Source: Streptomyces sp. AC550_RSS872
GTDB taxonomy: Bacteria > Actinomycetota > Actinomycetes > Streptomycetales > Streptomycetaceae
Direction of reading: 5' to 3'
DNA length: 64,000 bases
Assembly: GCF_019049285.1 (NCBI RefSeq)
Contig: NZ_JAGMUL010000062.1
Coordinates: 178,551-242,550, forward strand
Shown here one piece after another: positions 16,918 through 25,776 of the stretch. Position 1 is the first letter of the stretch. Each line of letters begins with the position of its first letter. The notes below the pieces were generated by a model that made no database searches, was not told where the DNA came from, and saw only the letters and a program-made list of their open reading frames with translations. A program made the position numbers and the translations under genes.

Positions 16918-17400
16918 CTACTCCGGTGTCGCCTCCGCGGCGAAGTCCGGCATCAGCGCGCACATCGCCTCGCGCTGGGCGGGGCCCATGAACCGCGCCA
17001 GCGCCGCCTTGACCGTCTCGGCGAGGACTGCGGAAGCCTCCTCGAGCAGCCCCCGCGCCTTCTCCGTGAGGGCGACCTCGACGCCCCGCTTGTCGCCGCA
17101 GACCGAGGTCCGGGTGACCAGGCCGGCGTGCTGGAGGCAGGCGATCTGGTAGGTGAGCCGGGTCTTGGGGCGGCCGAGGAGCTCCGCGATCCGGGTCATG
17201 CGCAGGGCCTGCCCGGGGTCCGCGGCGAGCAGGCACAGGACCAGGAACTCGTCGTGCGAGATGTCCAGCCGTTCCTTGACGACGGTGCGCAGCTCCTGCT
17301 CCACGGCCCCCGTCGCGGCCAGCATCAGCATCCAGGCGTGCAGCTCTGCGGGCAGGAGTCCGTCGCCGGAGGCGGAGGGGCATGCGGGGATGTCGGCCAT
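16918..17400 (-). CDS. MarR-family transcriptional regulator
   Basis: A 160-aa winged-helix protein with the usual helical N- and C-terminal dimerisation regions. The recognition region RITRIAELLGRPKTRLTYQIACL and the wing with TRTSVCGDKRGVEVALTEKG-like sequence are typical (residues about 60-105). It is divergent from the YceI gene with 116 bp between. Two CAAATTTGGA palindromes in that gap are its likely operators. It could also affect the dehydrogenase gene 58 bp downstream. Confidence 0.9.
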   Translation of the reverse strand: MADIPACPSASGDGLLPAELHAWMLMLAATGAVEQELRTVVKERLDISHDEFLVLCLLAADPGQALRMTRIAELLGRPKTRLTYQIACLQHAGLVTRTSVCGDKRGVEVALTEKARGLLEEASAVLAETVKAALARFMGPAQREAMCALMPDFAAEATPE

Positions 17401-17420
17401 GAACTCGAGTGTAGCTGTTG

Positions 17421-17469
17421 TTCAAATTTGGAGTATCGGCTAGCGTGCATGATGTCATCCAAATTTGGA
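17421..17469. promoter_or_regulatory. two MarR-type operator palindromes
   Basis: TTCAAATTTGGA (17421-17432) and ATCCAAATTTGGA (17457-17469, core CCAAATTTGG a perfect palindrome) lie 38 bp centre to centre between the divergent marR and yceI genes. Symmetry and position fit dimer binding by the MarR protein. Confidence 0.65.
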
Positions 17470-17516
17470 CCACCAAGGGTCGTCCTCCGCGTCCCGTTGA
17501 TCAGGAGTGAGAGATC

Positions 17517-18035
17517 ATGACCGTCGCCGTCGAAACCGGAACCTGGCAGCTCGACCCCGCCACCTCCACCGTCGCCCTCCGACACAAGACGTTCTGGGGC
17601 CTGATGACCGTCAAGGGCACCTTCGCCGCCGTCACCGGCGACGGCGAGGTCCGGCCCGACGGCTCCGCCGTGGGCACCATCACCCTGGACGTCGCCTCCC
17701 TGGACACCGGCAACGCCAAGCGCGACGAGCACCTGCGCGCCGCCGACTTCTTCGACGCCGCCCACCACCCCGAGATCACCTTCTCGGCCCGCAGCGCCGA
17801 ACTGCGCGACGGTGACACCGTGCACGTCGTCGGTCAGCTCACCGTCCGCGGCATCAGCCGCCCCAAGACCTTCACCGCCCGCCTCGTCGGCGCGGACGCC
17901 GAGTCCCTCACCCTGGACGCCGGGTTCACCGTGGACCGCGAGCAGTTCGGCATGGGCTGGAACCAGCTCGGCATGATCCGCGGCCTGACCACGGTCGCCG
18001 GCACACTCCGCTTCACCCGGAGGGCCGCAGCCTGA
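17517..18035 (+). CDS. YceI-family polyisoprenoid-binding-like protein
   Basis: A 172-aa lipocalin-like barrel of the YceI family. The pattern is complete: GTWQLDPATSTV at the start, KTFWGLMTVKGTF, the RDEHLRAADFFDAAHHPEITF block and the closing TVAGTLRF. There is no signal peptide, as in most actinobacterial copies. Family members bind amphiphilic isoprenoids and are often induced by stress under MarR regulators, consistent with the divergent MarR gene. ATG 17517 has AGGAG upstream. Its last 23 bp overlap the end of the convergent membrane-protein gene. Confidence 0.9.
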   Translation: MTVAVETGTWQLDPATSTVALRHKTFWGLMTVKGTFAAVTGDGEVRPDGSAVGTITLDVASLDTGNAKRDEHLRAADFFDAAHHPEITFSARSAELRDGDTVHVVGQLTVRGISRPKTFTARLVGADAESLTLDAGFTVDREQFGMGWNQLGMIRGLTTVAGTLRFTRRAAA

Positions 18036-19734
18036 CATCGGCGCTCGACAACGTCTGCGGTACGGCCGTGAAGGCCCGCAGCCGGATCCGTACGCCCGGC
18101 CGGGGAAGGCCGAACCGCCCTGCGGGCGGCCGGAGTTCATAGCGCGCCGTGGCGTGGGCCGGCAGTGTGGCCGGTCCTCGTACGACCGTCCAGTACTGGT
18201 TCATGCCCTGGCCCGTGGTGAGCGTGAAGTGGGGCGCCAGGGCCGCGGCTTCCGTGTTGGTGACCTCAACCTCCAAACGGCTCACGCCAGTCGCCGTCGC
18301 CCACCGGGCCGACGTCACCCGCATGCCCAGCGGCGGGGTCCCGGTCGCCGCCCATGCCGCGCTCGCCAGGGCCGGGATGAGCAGCAGCGCGGTCGCCGCG
18401 ATCCGCGCCGGACGCCGGGAGAGCACCCGCAGGCGCGGCTGCCAGGCGGACGCGAACTCCGAGGCCGGCGCGGTGACCGCCGCCGCCAGCCACAGCGGCG
18501 TCATCATCAGGTAGTAGCCGTCCTGCGACCGCGTCGCCAGAAAGAACGCGCACCACGGCAGCACGGTCGCCGCGGGCCCCAGCCGCCGTACGAACAGCAC
18601 GAACACCGCGAGCAGCCCCGCCGCCAGCAGCATGCTCGCGTGGGAGTACCAGTCGAGCCGGTCGCTGCCGTCGGTGAAGTACAGCGAGACGCCGACCACG
18701 CCCTGCCCGTGGATCACCGCACCCTGCGTCAACGGCAGCACGATCCCCCGGATCCAGGTACCCGGCTCGCTCACGACGAAGTACGTGTTGACCAGCAGCC
18801 ACACGCCCCCGGCCGCCTCGACGATCTTCGCCACCACCAGCGCCGCCGCCCGCGCACCCAGCTCCCCGCGCCGGACGGCGTACACCCCGGCCAGCAGGAA
18901 CGGCGCCACGAACCACGGCAGTTGCTGCGCCGCACACGCCGCCCCCAGACAGGCCGCCCGCGCCAGCCCCCCGGTCCCGAGCCGCCCGCCCTGCCCGATC
19001 CGCGGCCACCGCACCACCACCGGCACCAGCAGGGCCAGCGCCACGATCGCCGGATAGCCGAGGCGGCCGTACGACGGCAGGAACCCGAAGCCGAGACACA
19101 CCATGGTCGCCGCCGACCGCCACGGCGTGGGCAGCATCCGCCACAGCACGACGGCGCCGGCGATGAGCGCGGCCGTGCTCACCGCGGTGGCCGGCGTGCC
19201 GCCGTGCCCCAGCCACAGCAGCGGTGCCGTCAGCAGCGGCGCCAGGGGCGGATAGCCGTACGTGAAGTCGTAGCCGCCCGTCACCGTCGGGGTGAGCGCG
19301 ACGCCGTGGCCGAAGAGCCAGGGCCACGGCTGCCCGTAGACGGGGTGCCCGGCGACCAGTTCACGGGCGGCCTGGGTGGTGAGGACCGCCTCGTCGCTGC
19401 CCGCGTGGTTCATCGCCCACGCGCAGAGCGTCAGCGTCACGGCGGTCACCAGGACGCACAGATCCACCCGCGCCAGCGACCTCGCCCGCCGCACGACCAG
19501 CGCCAGCACTCCGCACGCCAGGATCGAGGCGTAGCACACCGAGATGGCCGCGGCCACGACGAGACGGTGACCGGCCGCCTGTGTCCAGATCGCGCGCGTG
19601 CCGATGAAGAGGCTGATGCCGGCGAGGAGGGTCAGGACGCGGTGCCACTGGGCGGGGGGTTCCGGGGGCGTGGCGGGCACCCACCACAGCGTCCGTCGGC
19701 CGGGTGTCACCAGCTCCTGTTCTGCCACCTGCAC
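18013..19734 (-). CDS. polytopic membrane protein, GT87/mannosyltransferase-like
   Basis: A 573-aa protein with about 11 hydrophobic segments and a soluble C-terminal domain of about 110 residues rich in beta-type sequence. The first extracytoplasmic loop has HAGSDEAVLTTQAARELVAGHPVYGQPWP, the acidic Asp-Glu loop typical of GT-C polyprenol-phosphate-dependent glycosyltransferases (GT87). A YDFTYGYPPLAPLL segment follows. It probably adds a sugar to a lipid or wall polymer; the donor and acceptor are unknown. The start is uncertain (GTG at 19734 or 19728). The 3' end overlaps yceI by 23 bp tail to tail. Confidence 0.7.
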   Translation of the reverse strand: MQVAEQELVTPGRRTLWWVPATPPEPPAQWHRVLTLLAGISLFIGTRAIWTQAAGHRLVVAAAISVCYASILACGVLALVVRRARSLARVDLCVLVTAVTLTLCAWAMNHAGSDEAVLTTQAARELVAGHPVYGQPWPWLFGHGVALTPTVTGGYDFTYGYPPLAPLLTAPLLWLGHGGTPATAVSTAALIAGAVVLWRMLPTPWRSAATMVCLGFGFLPSYGRLGYPAIVALALLVPVVVRWPRIGQGGRLGTGGLARAACLGAACAAQQLPWFVAPFLLAGVYAVRRGELGARAAALVVAKIVEAAGGVWLLVNTYFVVSEPGTWIRGIVLPLTQGAVIHGQGVVGVSLYFTDGSDRLDWYSHASMLLAAGLLAVFVLFVRRLGPAATVLPWCAFFLATRSQDGYYLMMTPLWLAAAVTAPASEFASAWQPRLRVLSRRPARIAATALLLIPALASAAWAATGTPPLGMRVTSARWATATGVSRLEVEVTNTEAAALAPHFTLTTGQGMNQYWTVVRGPATLPAHATARYELRPPAGRFGLPRPGVRIRLRAFTAVPQTLSSADVRLRPSG

Positions 19735-19844
19735 AGCACCGGACGGTAATCAGGCCTGGTGAACGGGGCGCCGAGGGAGGTGAAGAGTCCGGTGTGAGCC
19801 AGGTGAGAGATCCCCGGGGACCGGCGGGGGCGTCCCGGGCGCGG

Positions 19845-22800
19845 TCAGTAGACGTCTCGGACGTACCGCTTCGCCGCCGCCAGCTGCTTCACGTACGCCG
19901 ACGCCTCGGCCTCCGCCAGCCCGCCGTGGGCGACGGCGATGTCCCGCAGCGCCTGGTCCACGTCCTTGGCCATGCGCGAGGCGTCGCCGCAGACGTAGAA
20001 GTGGGCGCCGTCCTGAAGCCAGCGCCACAGCTCGGGGCCGTGTTCGCGCATCCGGTCCTGGACGTACACCTTGTTGCGCTGGTCCCGGGAGAACGCGGTG
20101 TCGAGACGGGCCAGGGCGCCCTCGTCGAGCAGCGCGGTCAGCTCGTCCTCGTAGTAGAAGTCGCTGGCCCGGTGCTGCTCGCCGAAGAACAGCCAGTTGG
20201 GAGCCTGGTGCCCGAGCACCCGCCGCTCCTCGAGGAACCCGACGAAGGGCGCGACCCCCGTACCCGGGCCGACCATCACCATCGGTGTCGAGGCGTCCGC
20301 GGGCGGGCGGAAGTGGGGGGAGCGCTGCACGAAGACCGGCACCTCGGTGTCCGGCCCGGAGTCGGCGAGGAAGGGCGAGCAGACCCCGCCGCGCGGCCGG
20401 CCGTGCAGGTTCTCGTACCGCACGACGGACACCGTCAGCGAGACACTGTGCGGGTCGACGAGAGGGCTCGACGATATGGAGTACAAGCGCGGCTGAAGCT
20501 TCCTGAGCACCCCGGCCCACTCCTCGGCGCCCGCCCGCACGGAGTGCTCGGCGATGACGTCCACGGCCTGCCGGCCCCAACTCCACTGCGCCAGACCGTC
20601 CTTGTTGTCGGGCCGTAGCAGCCTGCGCAACTCCCGGTCGTCGCGGACGCGTTCGGCGACGAAACGGAGCAGGTCGGGGGTGATCCGCGTGATGTCGAGG
20701 TGCCGGTGCAGAGCCTCGGCGAAGGAGATCTCGCCCACGCCGTCCAGGTCCAGGGCCGTCGATCCGTCGACGCCGGTCACCGCCAGCCATTCCGCCACCA
20801 GCGAGGGCGAGTTGACCGGCCGCACCCCGAGCGCGTCGCCCGCCTCGTACGTCAGCGAGGTCCCGCTCGTGTCGAAGGTGAAGCGCCGCACCTCCTTGCC
20901 CGCGCCGGGCCGGCTGAGCAGCCGGTTGCCGACGAGACGGGCGGTGGCGGGGGCGGGCCTGGCACCGGCTTCCGGTTTCCCGGCGGGCTTCGGGACGGCG
21001 GGTGTGTCCGTGGTGCCCAGTGCCGTCAGGACCTGGTCGAGCCACGCCCCGGCGGACGGCTCGAAGTCCGGTTCGCAGTCCGTACGGGGTGCCATGCGCA
21101 CCGCGCCCAGTTCGCCCAACCGCGTGTCGAGCCGACGCCCGTGGCCGCAGAAGTCGTCGTAGGACGAGTCACCGAACGCGAGCACGGCGTACCGCACCCC
21201 GTCCAGCCGCGGCGCCTGCGCGTCGGACAGTGTGTCCCAGAAGCCCGACCCGTTGTCCGGGGCGTCACCGTCGCCGAACGTGCTGGTGATGAAGAGGAGG
21301 TCGGCCGCACGTGCGAGAGCGGGGACATCGGCCTCGTCCATGCCGACCAGGGTGGCCCGGTGCCCCGCCGCGCCCAGCCGCTCGACGGTGGCGGTGGCGA
21401 ACTCCTCGGCGTTGCCGGTCTGCGAGGCCCACAGCACCACGACCTCACGGCCGTCACGGGTGACGGGCTCCGCCGCCGTCCGGGAGTACATCCCGGCGAG
21501 CACGCCGTTGACCCACAGTGCGTGCTCGGGGCTGAAGGGCGCGTCCGGCGGCAGGACGGGGATCCCGGGTGCGCCGGTCCCGATGCCGGCGAGGAAGCCG
21601 GTCAGATACAGGCGTTCCTGGGCGGTCAGGACGGGCGGCGGGGAGGGTTCCAGACCGAAGGGGTCAGCGGAGCCGGGGGTGACAGCCGTCGGCGTCAGCG
21701 CCTCCACCGGTCCCTGAGGCGCAGGAGCCGCCACCCTGGTCAAGGACACCGCGCACACCTTGAACTCCGGTTGGAAGGAGATCGGGTCCACCGCGTCGCT
21801 CGTCACCGCGTTGACGCTCAGGTACTCCCCGAACAGATCGTTCCAGTGGAACGGCGCGAAGGCGCCCCCCGGCCGCACCCGCTCGGTCACCACGGCCGGC
21901 AACACCGCCCGCCCCCGCCGCGAGGCGACCTCCACCCGGTCCCCGTCGGCGATCCCCAGCTCCCGCGCGTCCCGCGGATGCACCTCCACGAACGGTCCCG
22001 GGTTCAGCTTGTTGAGCTTGGCGACCCTTCCGGTCTTGGTCAGCGTGTGCCACTGGTGCTGCACCCGCCCGGTGTTCAGTACGAAGGGGTAGTCGTCGTC
22101 GGGCATCTCGGCGGCCGGCATGTGCGGCCGGGCATGGAAGGCGGCGCGCCCGCTCGCGGTCGGGAAGCGCAGCTCTCCGTCGGCGTCGACGTACCGGATC
22201 GGATTGCGCTCCGGCCCGTCCACCTCGGCGGCCGGCCACTGCACGGGCGTGTCCCGCAGCCGCTCGTACGTCACCCCGCGCAGATCCCAGCCGGTCACGG
22301 GGTTCCAGGCCCGCCGGATCTCCTCGAAGACGTCCTCGGCACGCTCGTACGAGAACCCCTTCTCGTACCCCATCGCGCACGCGACGGCCGCGATGATCCG
22401 CCAGTCCGCCATCGCCTCGCCGGGCGGGTCGGTCACTGCACGGGTCAGCGTCAGACTGCGCTCACTGTTGACGAAGACGCCCTCGCCCTCGGTCCACATC
22501 GCGCCGGGCAGCACGACATCGGCGTACGCGTTGGTCTCGGTCTCACCGAAGACGTCCTGCGTGACGACGAACTCCGCCGCCTCCAGGCCCTCGATGACGG
22601 TACGGCGGTTGGCGACCGAGGCCACGGGGTTGGTGCAGATGATCCAGCAGGCCTTGATCTCGCCGTCGGCCAGCTTCTGGAACATCTCGACGGTGCCCTT
22701 GCCCACCCCGTCGGCGCGCAGCGTGCCCGGCGGGAGCTCCCACAGCTCCTCGACGAAGTCACGCTCGGCCTCGACGAGCACGGACCGCTGCCCCGGCAGC

Positions 22801-23870
22801 CCGGGCCCCATATACCCCATTTCTCTTCCGCCCATGGCGTTCGGCTGCCCGGTGAGCGAGAAGGGCCCGGAGCCCGGCCGACAGATGGCACCCGTCGCCA
22901 GATGCAGGTTGACCAGGGCGTTCGTGTTCCAGGTGCCGTGCGTGGACTGGTTGAGCCCCATCGTCCAGCAGCTCATCCACTCACCCGCCTCGCCGATCAG
23001 CCGGGCGGCGGTGCGCAGGTCGTTCTCGTCGATCCCCGTGATCTCCGCGACGGCGGCCGGCGTGTAGTCGGCGAGGAAGGCGGGCATCGCCTCCCAGCCC
23101 TCGGTGTGGGCGGCGATGAAGTCGGGGTCGGTGTGGCCGTTCTCGACGAGCAGGTGCAGTAGGCCGTTGAGGAGGGCGAGGTCGGTGCCCGGCTTGATCT
23201 GGAGGAACAGGTCGGCCTTGGCGGCGGTGGCGGTGCGTCGCGGGTCGACCACGATGAGCTTCGCGCCCGCCTTGACCCGCTCCATCATCCGCAGGAAGAG
23301 GATGGGGTGGCAGTCGGCCATGTTCGAACCCGTGACGAGGAACACGTCCGCCTGGTCGAAGTCCTGGTACGACCCGGGCGGTCCGTCGGCGCCGAGCGAC
23401 AGCTTGTATCCCGCCCCGGCACTGGCCATGCACAACCGCGAGTTCGACTCGATCTGGTTGGTGCGGATGAACCCCTTGGCCAGCTTGTTCGCCAGGTACT
23501 GGGCCTCCAGGCTCATCTGCCCGGACACATAGAGGGCGACCGCGTCCGGCCCGTGCTCGTCGATGATCGCGCGCAGCCGGCGGGCGGTCTCGGCGATGGC
23601 GTCGGCGGCGGGGGAGGGCACCGGCTCCTCGCCCCGGTCGTCCCTGACCAGCGCGGTGCTCAGCCGCCCGGGCGCGGCCAGCATCTCGGCCGTGGTCGCG
23701 CCCTTGGTGCACAGCCGGCCCGCGTTCGCCGGGTGCTCCTTGTCGCCGGAGGCCTTCAGGACCGTACGCCGCCCGTCGGGCCCCGTCCCGACGTCCAGCA
23801 GCACTCCACAGCCGACCCCGCAGTACGTGCAGACCGTCCGGACCTGAGTCGTGGAGGTGGTCTCGGTCAC
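19845..23870 (-). CDS. nasA: single-chain assimilatory nitrate reductase: molybdopterin + flavodoxin + FNR domains
   Basis: A 1341-aa fusion. Residues 1-700 are an NasA/NarB-type molybdopterin oxidoreductase: the 4Fe-4S motif CTYCGVGC (Cys14, 17, 21) with a fourth Cys in GRLC, the QIESNSRLCMAS segment, and the C-terminal molybdopterin-binding fold. From about 805 comes a flavodoxin domain (LWASQTGNAEEF), and from about 975 to the end an FAD/NADPH reductase domain like sulfite reductase CysJ (YSISSSP near 1130, then GPGTGVAPF and FGEQH). It should reduce nitrate to nitrite with NADPH without separate electron-transfer subunits. GTG 23870 is chosen for GAAGGG at proper spacing; the frame is open to ATG 23951. 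Confidence 0.9.
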   Translation of the reverse strand: MTETTSTTQVRTVCTYCGVGCGVLLDVGTGPDGRRTVLKASGDKEHPANAGRLCTKGATTAEMLAAPGRLSTALVRDDRGEEPVPSPAADAIAETARRLRAIIDEHGPDAVALYVSGQMSLEAQYLANKLAKGFIRTNQIESNSRLCMASAGAGYKLSLGADGPPGSYQDFDQADVFLVTGSNMADCHPILFLRMMERVKAGAKLIVVDPRRTATAAKADLFLQIKPGTDLALLNGLLHLLVENGHTDPDFIAAHTEGWEAMPAFLADYTPAAVAEITGIDENDLRTAARLIGEAGEWMSCWTMGLNQSTHGTWNTNALVNLHLATGAICRPGSGPFSLTGQPNAMGGREMGYMGPGLPGQRSVLVEAERDFVEELWELPPGTLRADGVGKGTVEMFQKLADGEIKACWIICTNPVASVANRRTVIEGLEAAEFVVTQDVFGETETNAYADVVLPGAMWTEGEGVFVNSERSLTLTRAVTDPPGEAMADWRIIAAVACAMGYEKGFSYERAEDVFEEIRRAWNPVTGWDLRGVTYERLRDTPVQWPAAEVDGPERNPIRYVDADGELRFPTASGRAAFHARPHMPAAEMPDDDYPFVLNTGRVQHQWHTLTKTGRVAKLNKLNPGPFVEVHPRDARELGIADGDRVEVASRRGRAVLPAVVTERVRPGGAFAPFHWNDLFGEYLSVNAVTSDAVDPISFQPEFKVCAVSLTRVAAPAPQGPVEALTPTAVTPGSADPFGLEPSPPPVLTAQERLYLTGFLAGIGTGAPGIPVLPPDAPFSPEHALWVNGVLAGMYSRTAAEPVTRDGREVVVLWASQTGNAEEFATATVERLGAAGHRATLVGMDEADVPALARAADLLFITSTFGDGDAPDNGSGFWDTLSDAQAPRLDGVRYAVLAFGDSSYDDFCGHGRRLDTRLGELGAVRMAPRTDCEPDFEPSAGAWLDQVLTALGTTDTPAVPKPAGKPEAGARPAPATARLVGNRLLSRPGAGKEVRRFTFDTSGTSLTYEAGDALGVRPVNSPSLVAEWLAVTGVDGSTALDLDGVGEISFAEALHRHLDITRITPDLLRFVAERVRDDRELRRLLRPDNKDGLAQWSWGRQAVDVIAEHSVRAGAEEWAGVLRKLQPRLYSISSSPLVDPHSVSLTVSVVRYENLHGRPRGGVCSPFLADSGPDTEVPVFVQRSPHFRPPADASTPMVMVGPGTGVAPFVGFLEERRVLGHQAPNWLFFGEQHRASDFYYEDELTALLDEGALARLDTAFSRDQRNKVYVQDRMREHGPELWRWLQDGAHFYVCGDASRMAKDVDQALRDIAVAHGGLAEAEASAYVKQLAAAKRYVRDVY

Positions 23871-23922
23871 GTGCTGCCCTTCTCCGGCGGTCGGGGTGGT
23901 GCGTAGAGCGTACGAATTGCCC

Positions 23923-23938
23923 GTTACGTCGATGTCAC
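23923..23938 (-). promoter_or_regulatory. possible GlnR half-site pair upstream of nasA
   Basis: On the minus strand GTGAC-N6-GTAAC occurs 53-68 bp before the nasA start. GlnR boxes in Streptomyces follow a gTnAC-N6-GaAAC pattern, and nitrate reductase genes are known GlnR targets. The second element deviates, so this is tentative. Confidence 0.35.
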
Positions 23939-24102
23939 ATCGCTTGATCATGAGGAGTTACGTCGGCCACACAGCCGTCCGGAGCGCGATGTGAGGGAGT
24001 GTGTGGCAGTCGCGCACCGTGTCGCTGTTGGGCCGAACGGGTGACTTGGCGTAAGAATTGGCAGGTGCAGGCAATGAAGGCGAATCAGGGCGGGGGGAGC
24101 CG

Positions 24103-24492
24103 GTGAACAGCTACGACGTCACCGATGAACAGTGGGAGGGGCTCGCCCAGGTCGTGCCGTTGCGCGGCCGTGACGCCTGGCCGTCCGCGGTGGACCACCG
24201 AGTGCCCCCGGAAGCCGCGACGGAGCCGCGCCGCCGGTTCGTCGTCCTGCGGGTCAACGTGTTCGCGGACGCCCGCGATGTCGCCGAGACGCTGATGGCG
24301 GGGATCCCGGTGCTGCTGGATCTGACCGGGGCGGAGACCGAGGTGGCCAAGCGGGTGCTGGACTTCAGCACGGGCGTCGTCTTCGGGCTGGCGAGCGGGA
24401 TGCACCGGGTGGACCGGAACGTGTTTCTGCTGACGCCGCCCGGGACCGAGGTGAGCGGGTTGATGGAGGGGGCGGCGGTACCGGGCACCTGA
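24103..24492 (+). CDS. SepF-like (DUF552) protein
   Basis: A 129-aa protein, taking GTG 24103 with GGGGGGAG upstream. The conserved SepF core is present: RRFVVLRVNVFADARDVAETLMAGIPVLLDLTGAETEVAKRVLDFSTGVVFGL followed by the strand VDRNVFLLTPPG. SepF links FtsZ to the membrane through an N-terminal amphipathic helix. Here the N-terminus is short and hydrophilic, so this is one of the extra SepF paralogues found in Streptomyces, not the division-cluster SepF. Such paralogues have been linked to polar growth and branching. It is divergent from nasA. Confidence 0.85.
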   Translation: MNSYDVTDEQWEGLAQVVPLRGRDAWPSAVDHRVPPEAATEPRRRFVVLRVNVFADARDVAETLMAGIPVLLDLTGAETEVAKRVLDFSTGVVFGLASGMHRVDRNVFLLTPPGTEVSGLMEGAAVPGT

Positions 24493-24496
24493 CGGT

Positions 24497-24519
24497 GCCG
24501 GGCGGGCGCTTGGCCCGGC
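24497..24519 (+). terminator. hairpin after the SepF-like gene
   Basis: GCCGGGC (24497-24503) pairs with GCCCGGC (24513-24519), 5 bp after the stop codon. Confidence 0.4.
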
Positions 24520-24600
24520 GGTGCTCGGCGGTCCCTCGATCGTAGGAAGGCCGCCGCGGGGGAACGGTTCGCCTGAGCGGCGGGGGCCTACGGTCCGGAC

Positions 24601-25776
24601 ATGGCCGTGTCGTCGTCTGAGTCGTATTCCGCCCGCCCCGCAGGCGAGGAGTGTCCCGGGCGGCCTCAGGTCACCGGGCTGCGGCTGTCCGCGTTCGCCG
24701 GGCATCGCGGGGTCGCGCTTCCGGTCGGGGCGCTCACGTTCTTCGCCGGTCCGAGCGGGTCCGGCAAGACGACCGCGTTGCAGGCGTACGAGGCGCTGGC
24801 CCGGCTCGGCGGGGGTGCCGGGGTGGGGGAGGTGTTCCCCGATCCGGTCGCGTGCGTTCCGGAGCGGGCGCGTCCCGACGCTCAGCGGCGACGCGGCTTC
24901 CGTATCGGGTGCACCGCCGACGGCCCCGAGGGGCCTGTGCGGCTCGATGTCGCCGTGCAGGCCGAGCCCCGACTGAGGATCGTGGGGGAGCGGCTGAGCG
25001 CGGGCGGGGTCGTCCTGCTGGAGACGGCCCTGCGTGATCCGGGCCGGCCCTGTGTACAGGCCGCCTGGCACACGGCCGGGCAGTCGCCGGTGACGCGGGC
25101 GCCGCTGCCCGATGATCGGCTCGGAACCGCCCTGTTGCCGCTGAGGGTGGCAGGCAAGACGGACGGACAGCGGCGGGTGCTCGCCGCCGCGGAGCAGATG
25201 GTCGTGGCGTTGCGGTCGGTCTTCGCCTGCGATCCTCGGCCCGAACGGATGCGGGCACCCGTGCCGATCGGCTCCGGACGGCTGCTCGGGGGCTGCGACA
25301 ACCTTGCCGAGGTGCTGTGGCGGACCCGTGCCGAGTGCGGGCGGCGGCATGCGCGGCTGGTGGCAGCGGTGCGGGCGGGGTGTGCGGGGGCGGTGGCGGA
25401 TGTGGTCGGTGAGGTGCTGCGGGACGGGACCGTGCGGGGGGTGCTGGACCGGGGGGACGGCGTTCGGACGGAACTCGGCCGGCTGGGGGAGGGGGAGTTG
25501 CGGTACCTCGCGCTGGCGTTGGTGCTGCTGACCGGGCCCGGCGTGCTGGAGGTCGACCCGGTGGGGGAGGTGCCTGCGGCCATGCAGACGCTGAGCGTGC
25601 TGGTGGACGGCTTCGATCGAGGGCTGGACCCGGGGCAGCGCGCGGAGTTGGTCGGGCTGGCGGCGCGGATGTGCGATCAGGGGCACATCCGGGTGGTCGG
25701 GACCGTGAGCGACGCGGCGGGGGTCGCGGGGGTCGCGGAGGGGGTCTCGGTCACGGTGGTACACCTGGAGCCGTGA
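24601..25776 (+). CDS. P-loop ATPase (AAA/ABC-like) with degenerate Walker B
   Basis: A 391-aa protein. Walker A is GPSGSGKTT at about residues 50-58, following an LRLSAFAGHRGVALPVGALTFFAG strand-loop like that of RecF/OLD-type ATPases. Near the C-terminus GEGELRYLALALVLL resembles an ABC signature helix, and VLVDGFDRGLDPGQ sits where Walker B and the catalytic Glu (usually DE) are expected; the Glu is Gly here. That suggests weak or regulated ATP hydrolysis. ATG 24601 is the start. Its stop overlaps the MazG-like gene by 4 nt (GTGA), so the two products are probably made together. No substrate or partner can be named. Confidence 0.7.
   Translation: MAVSSSESYSARPAGEECPGRPQVTGLRLSAFAGHRGVALPVGALTFFAGPSGSGKTTALQAYEALARLGGGAGVGEVFPDPVACVPERARPDAQRRRGFRIGCTADGPEGPVRLDVAVQAEPRLRIVGERLSAGGVVLLETALRDPGRPCVQAAWHTAGQSPVTRAPLPDDRLGTALLPLRVAGKTDGQRRVLAAAEQMVVALRSVFACDPRPERMRAPVPIGSGRLLGGCDNLAEVLWRTRAECGRRHARLVAAVRAGCAGAVADVVGEVLRDGTVRGVLDRGDGVRTELGRLGEGELRYLALALVLLTGPGVLEVDPVGEVPAAMQTLSVLVDGFDRGLDPGQRAELVGLAARMCDQGHIRVVGTVSDAAGVAGVAEGVSVTVVHLEP

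Noticed and set aside
20700..23162. Long plus-strand open frame opposite nasA
   Set aside because: Arg/Gly/Val-rich shadow of a high-GC gene; no domain; nasA motifs are unambiguous.
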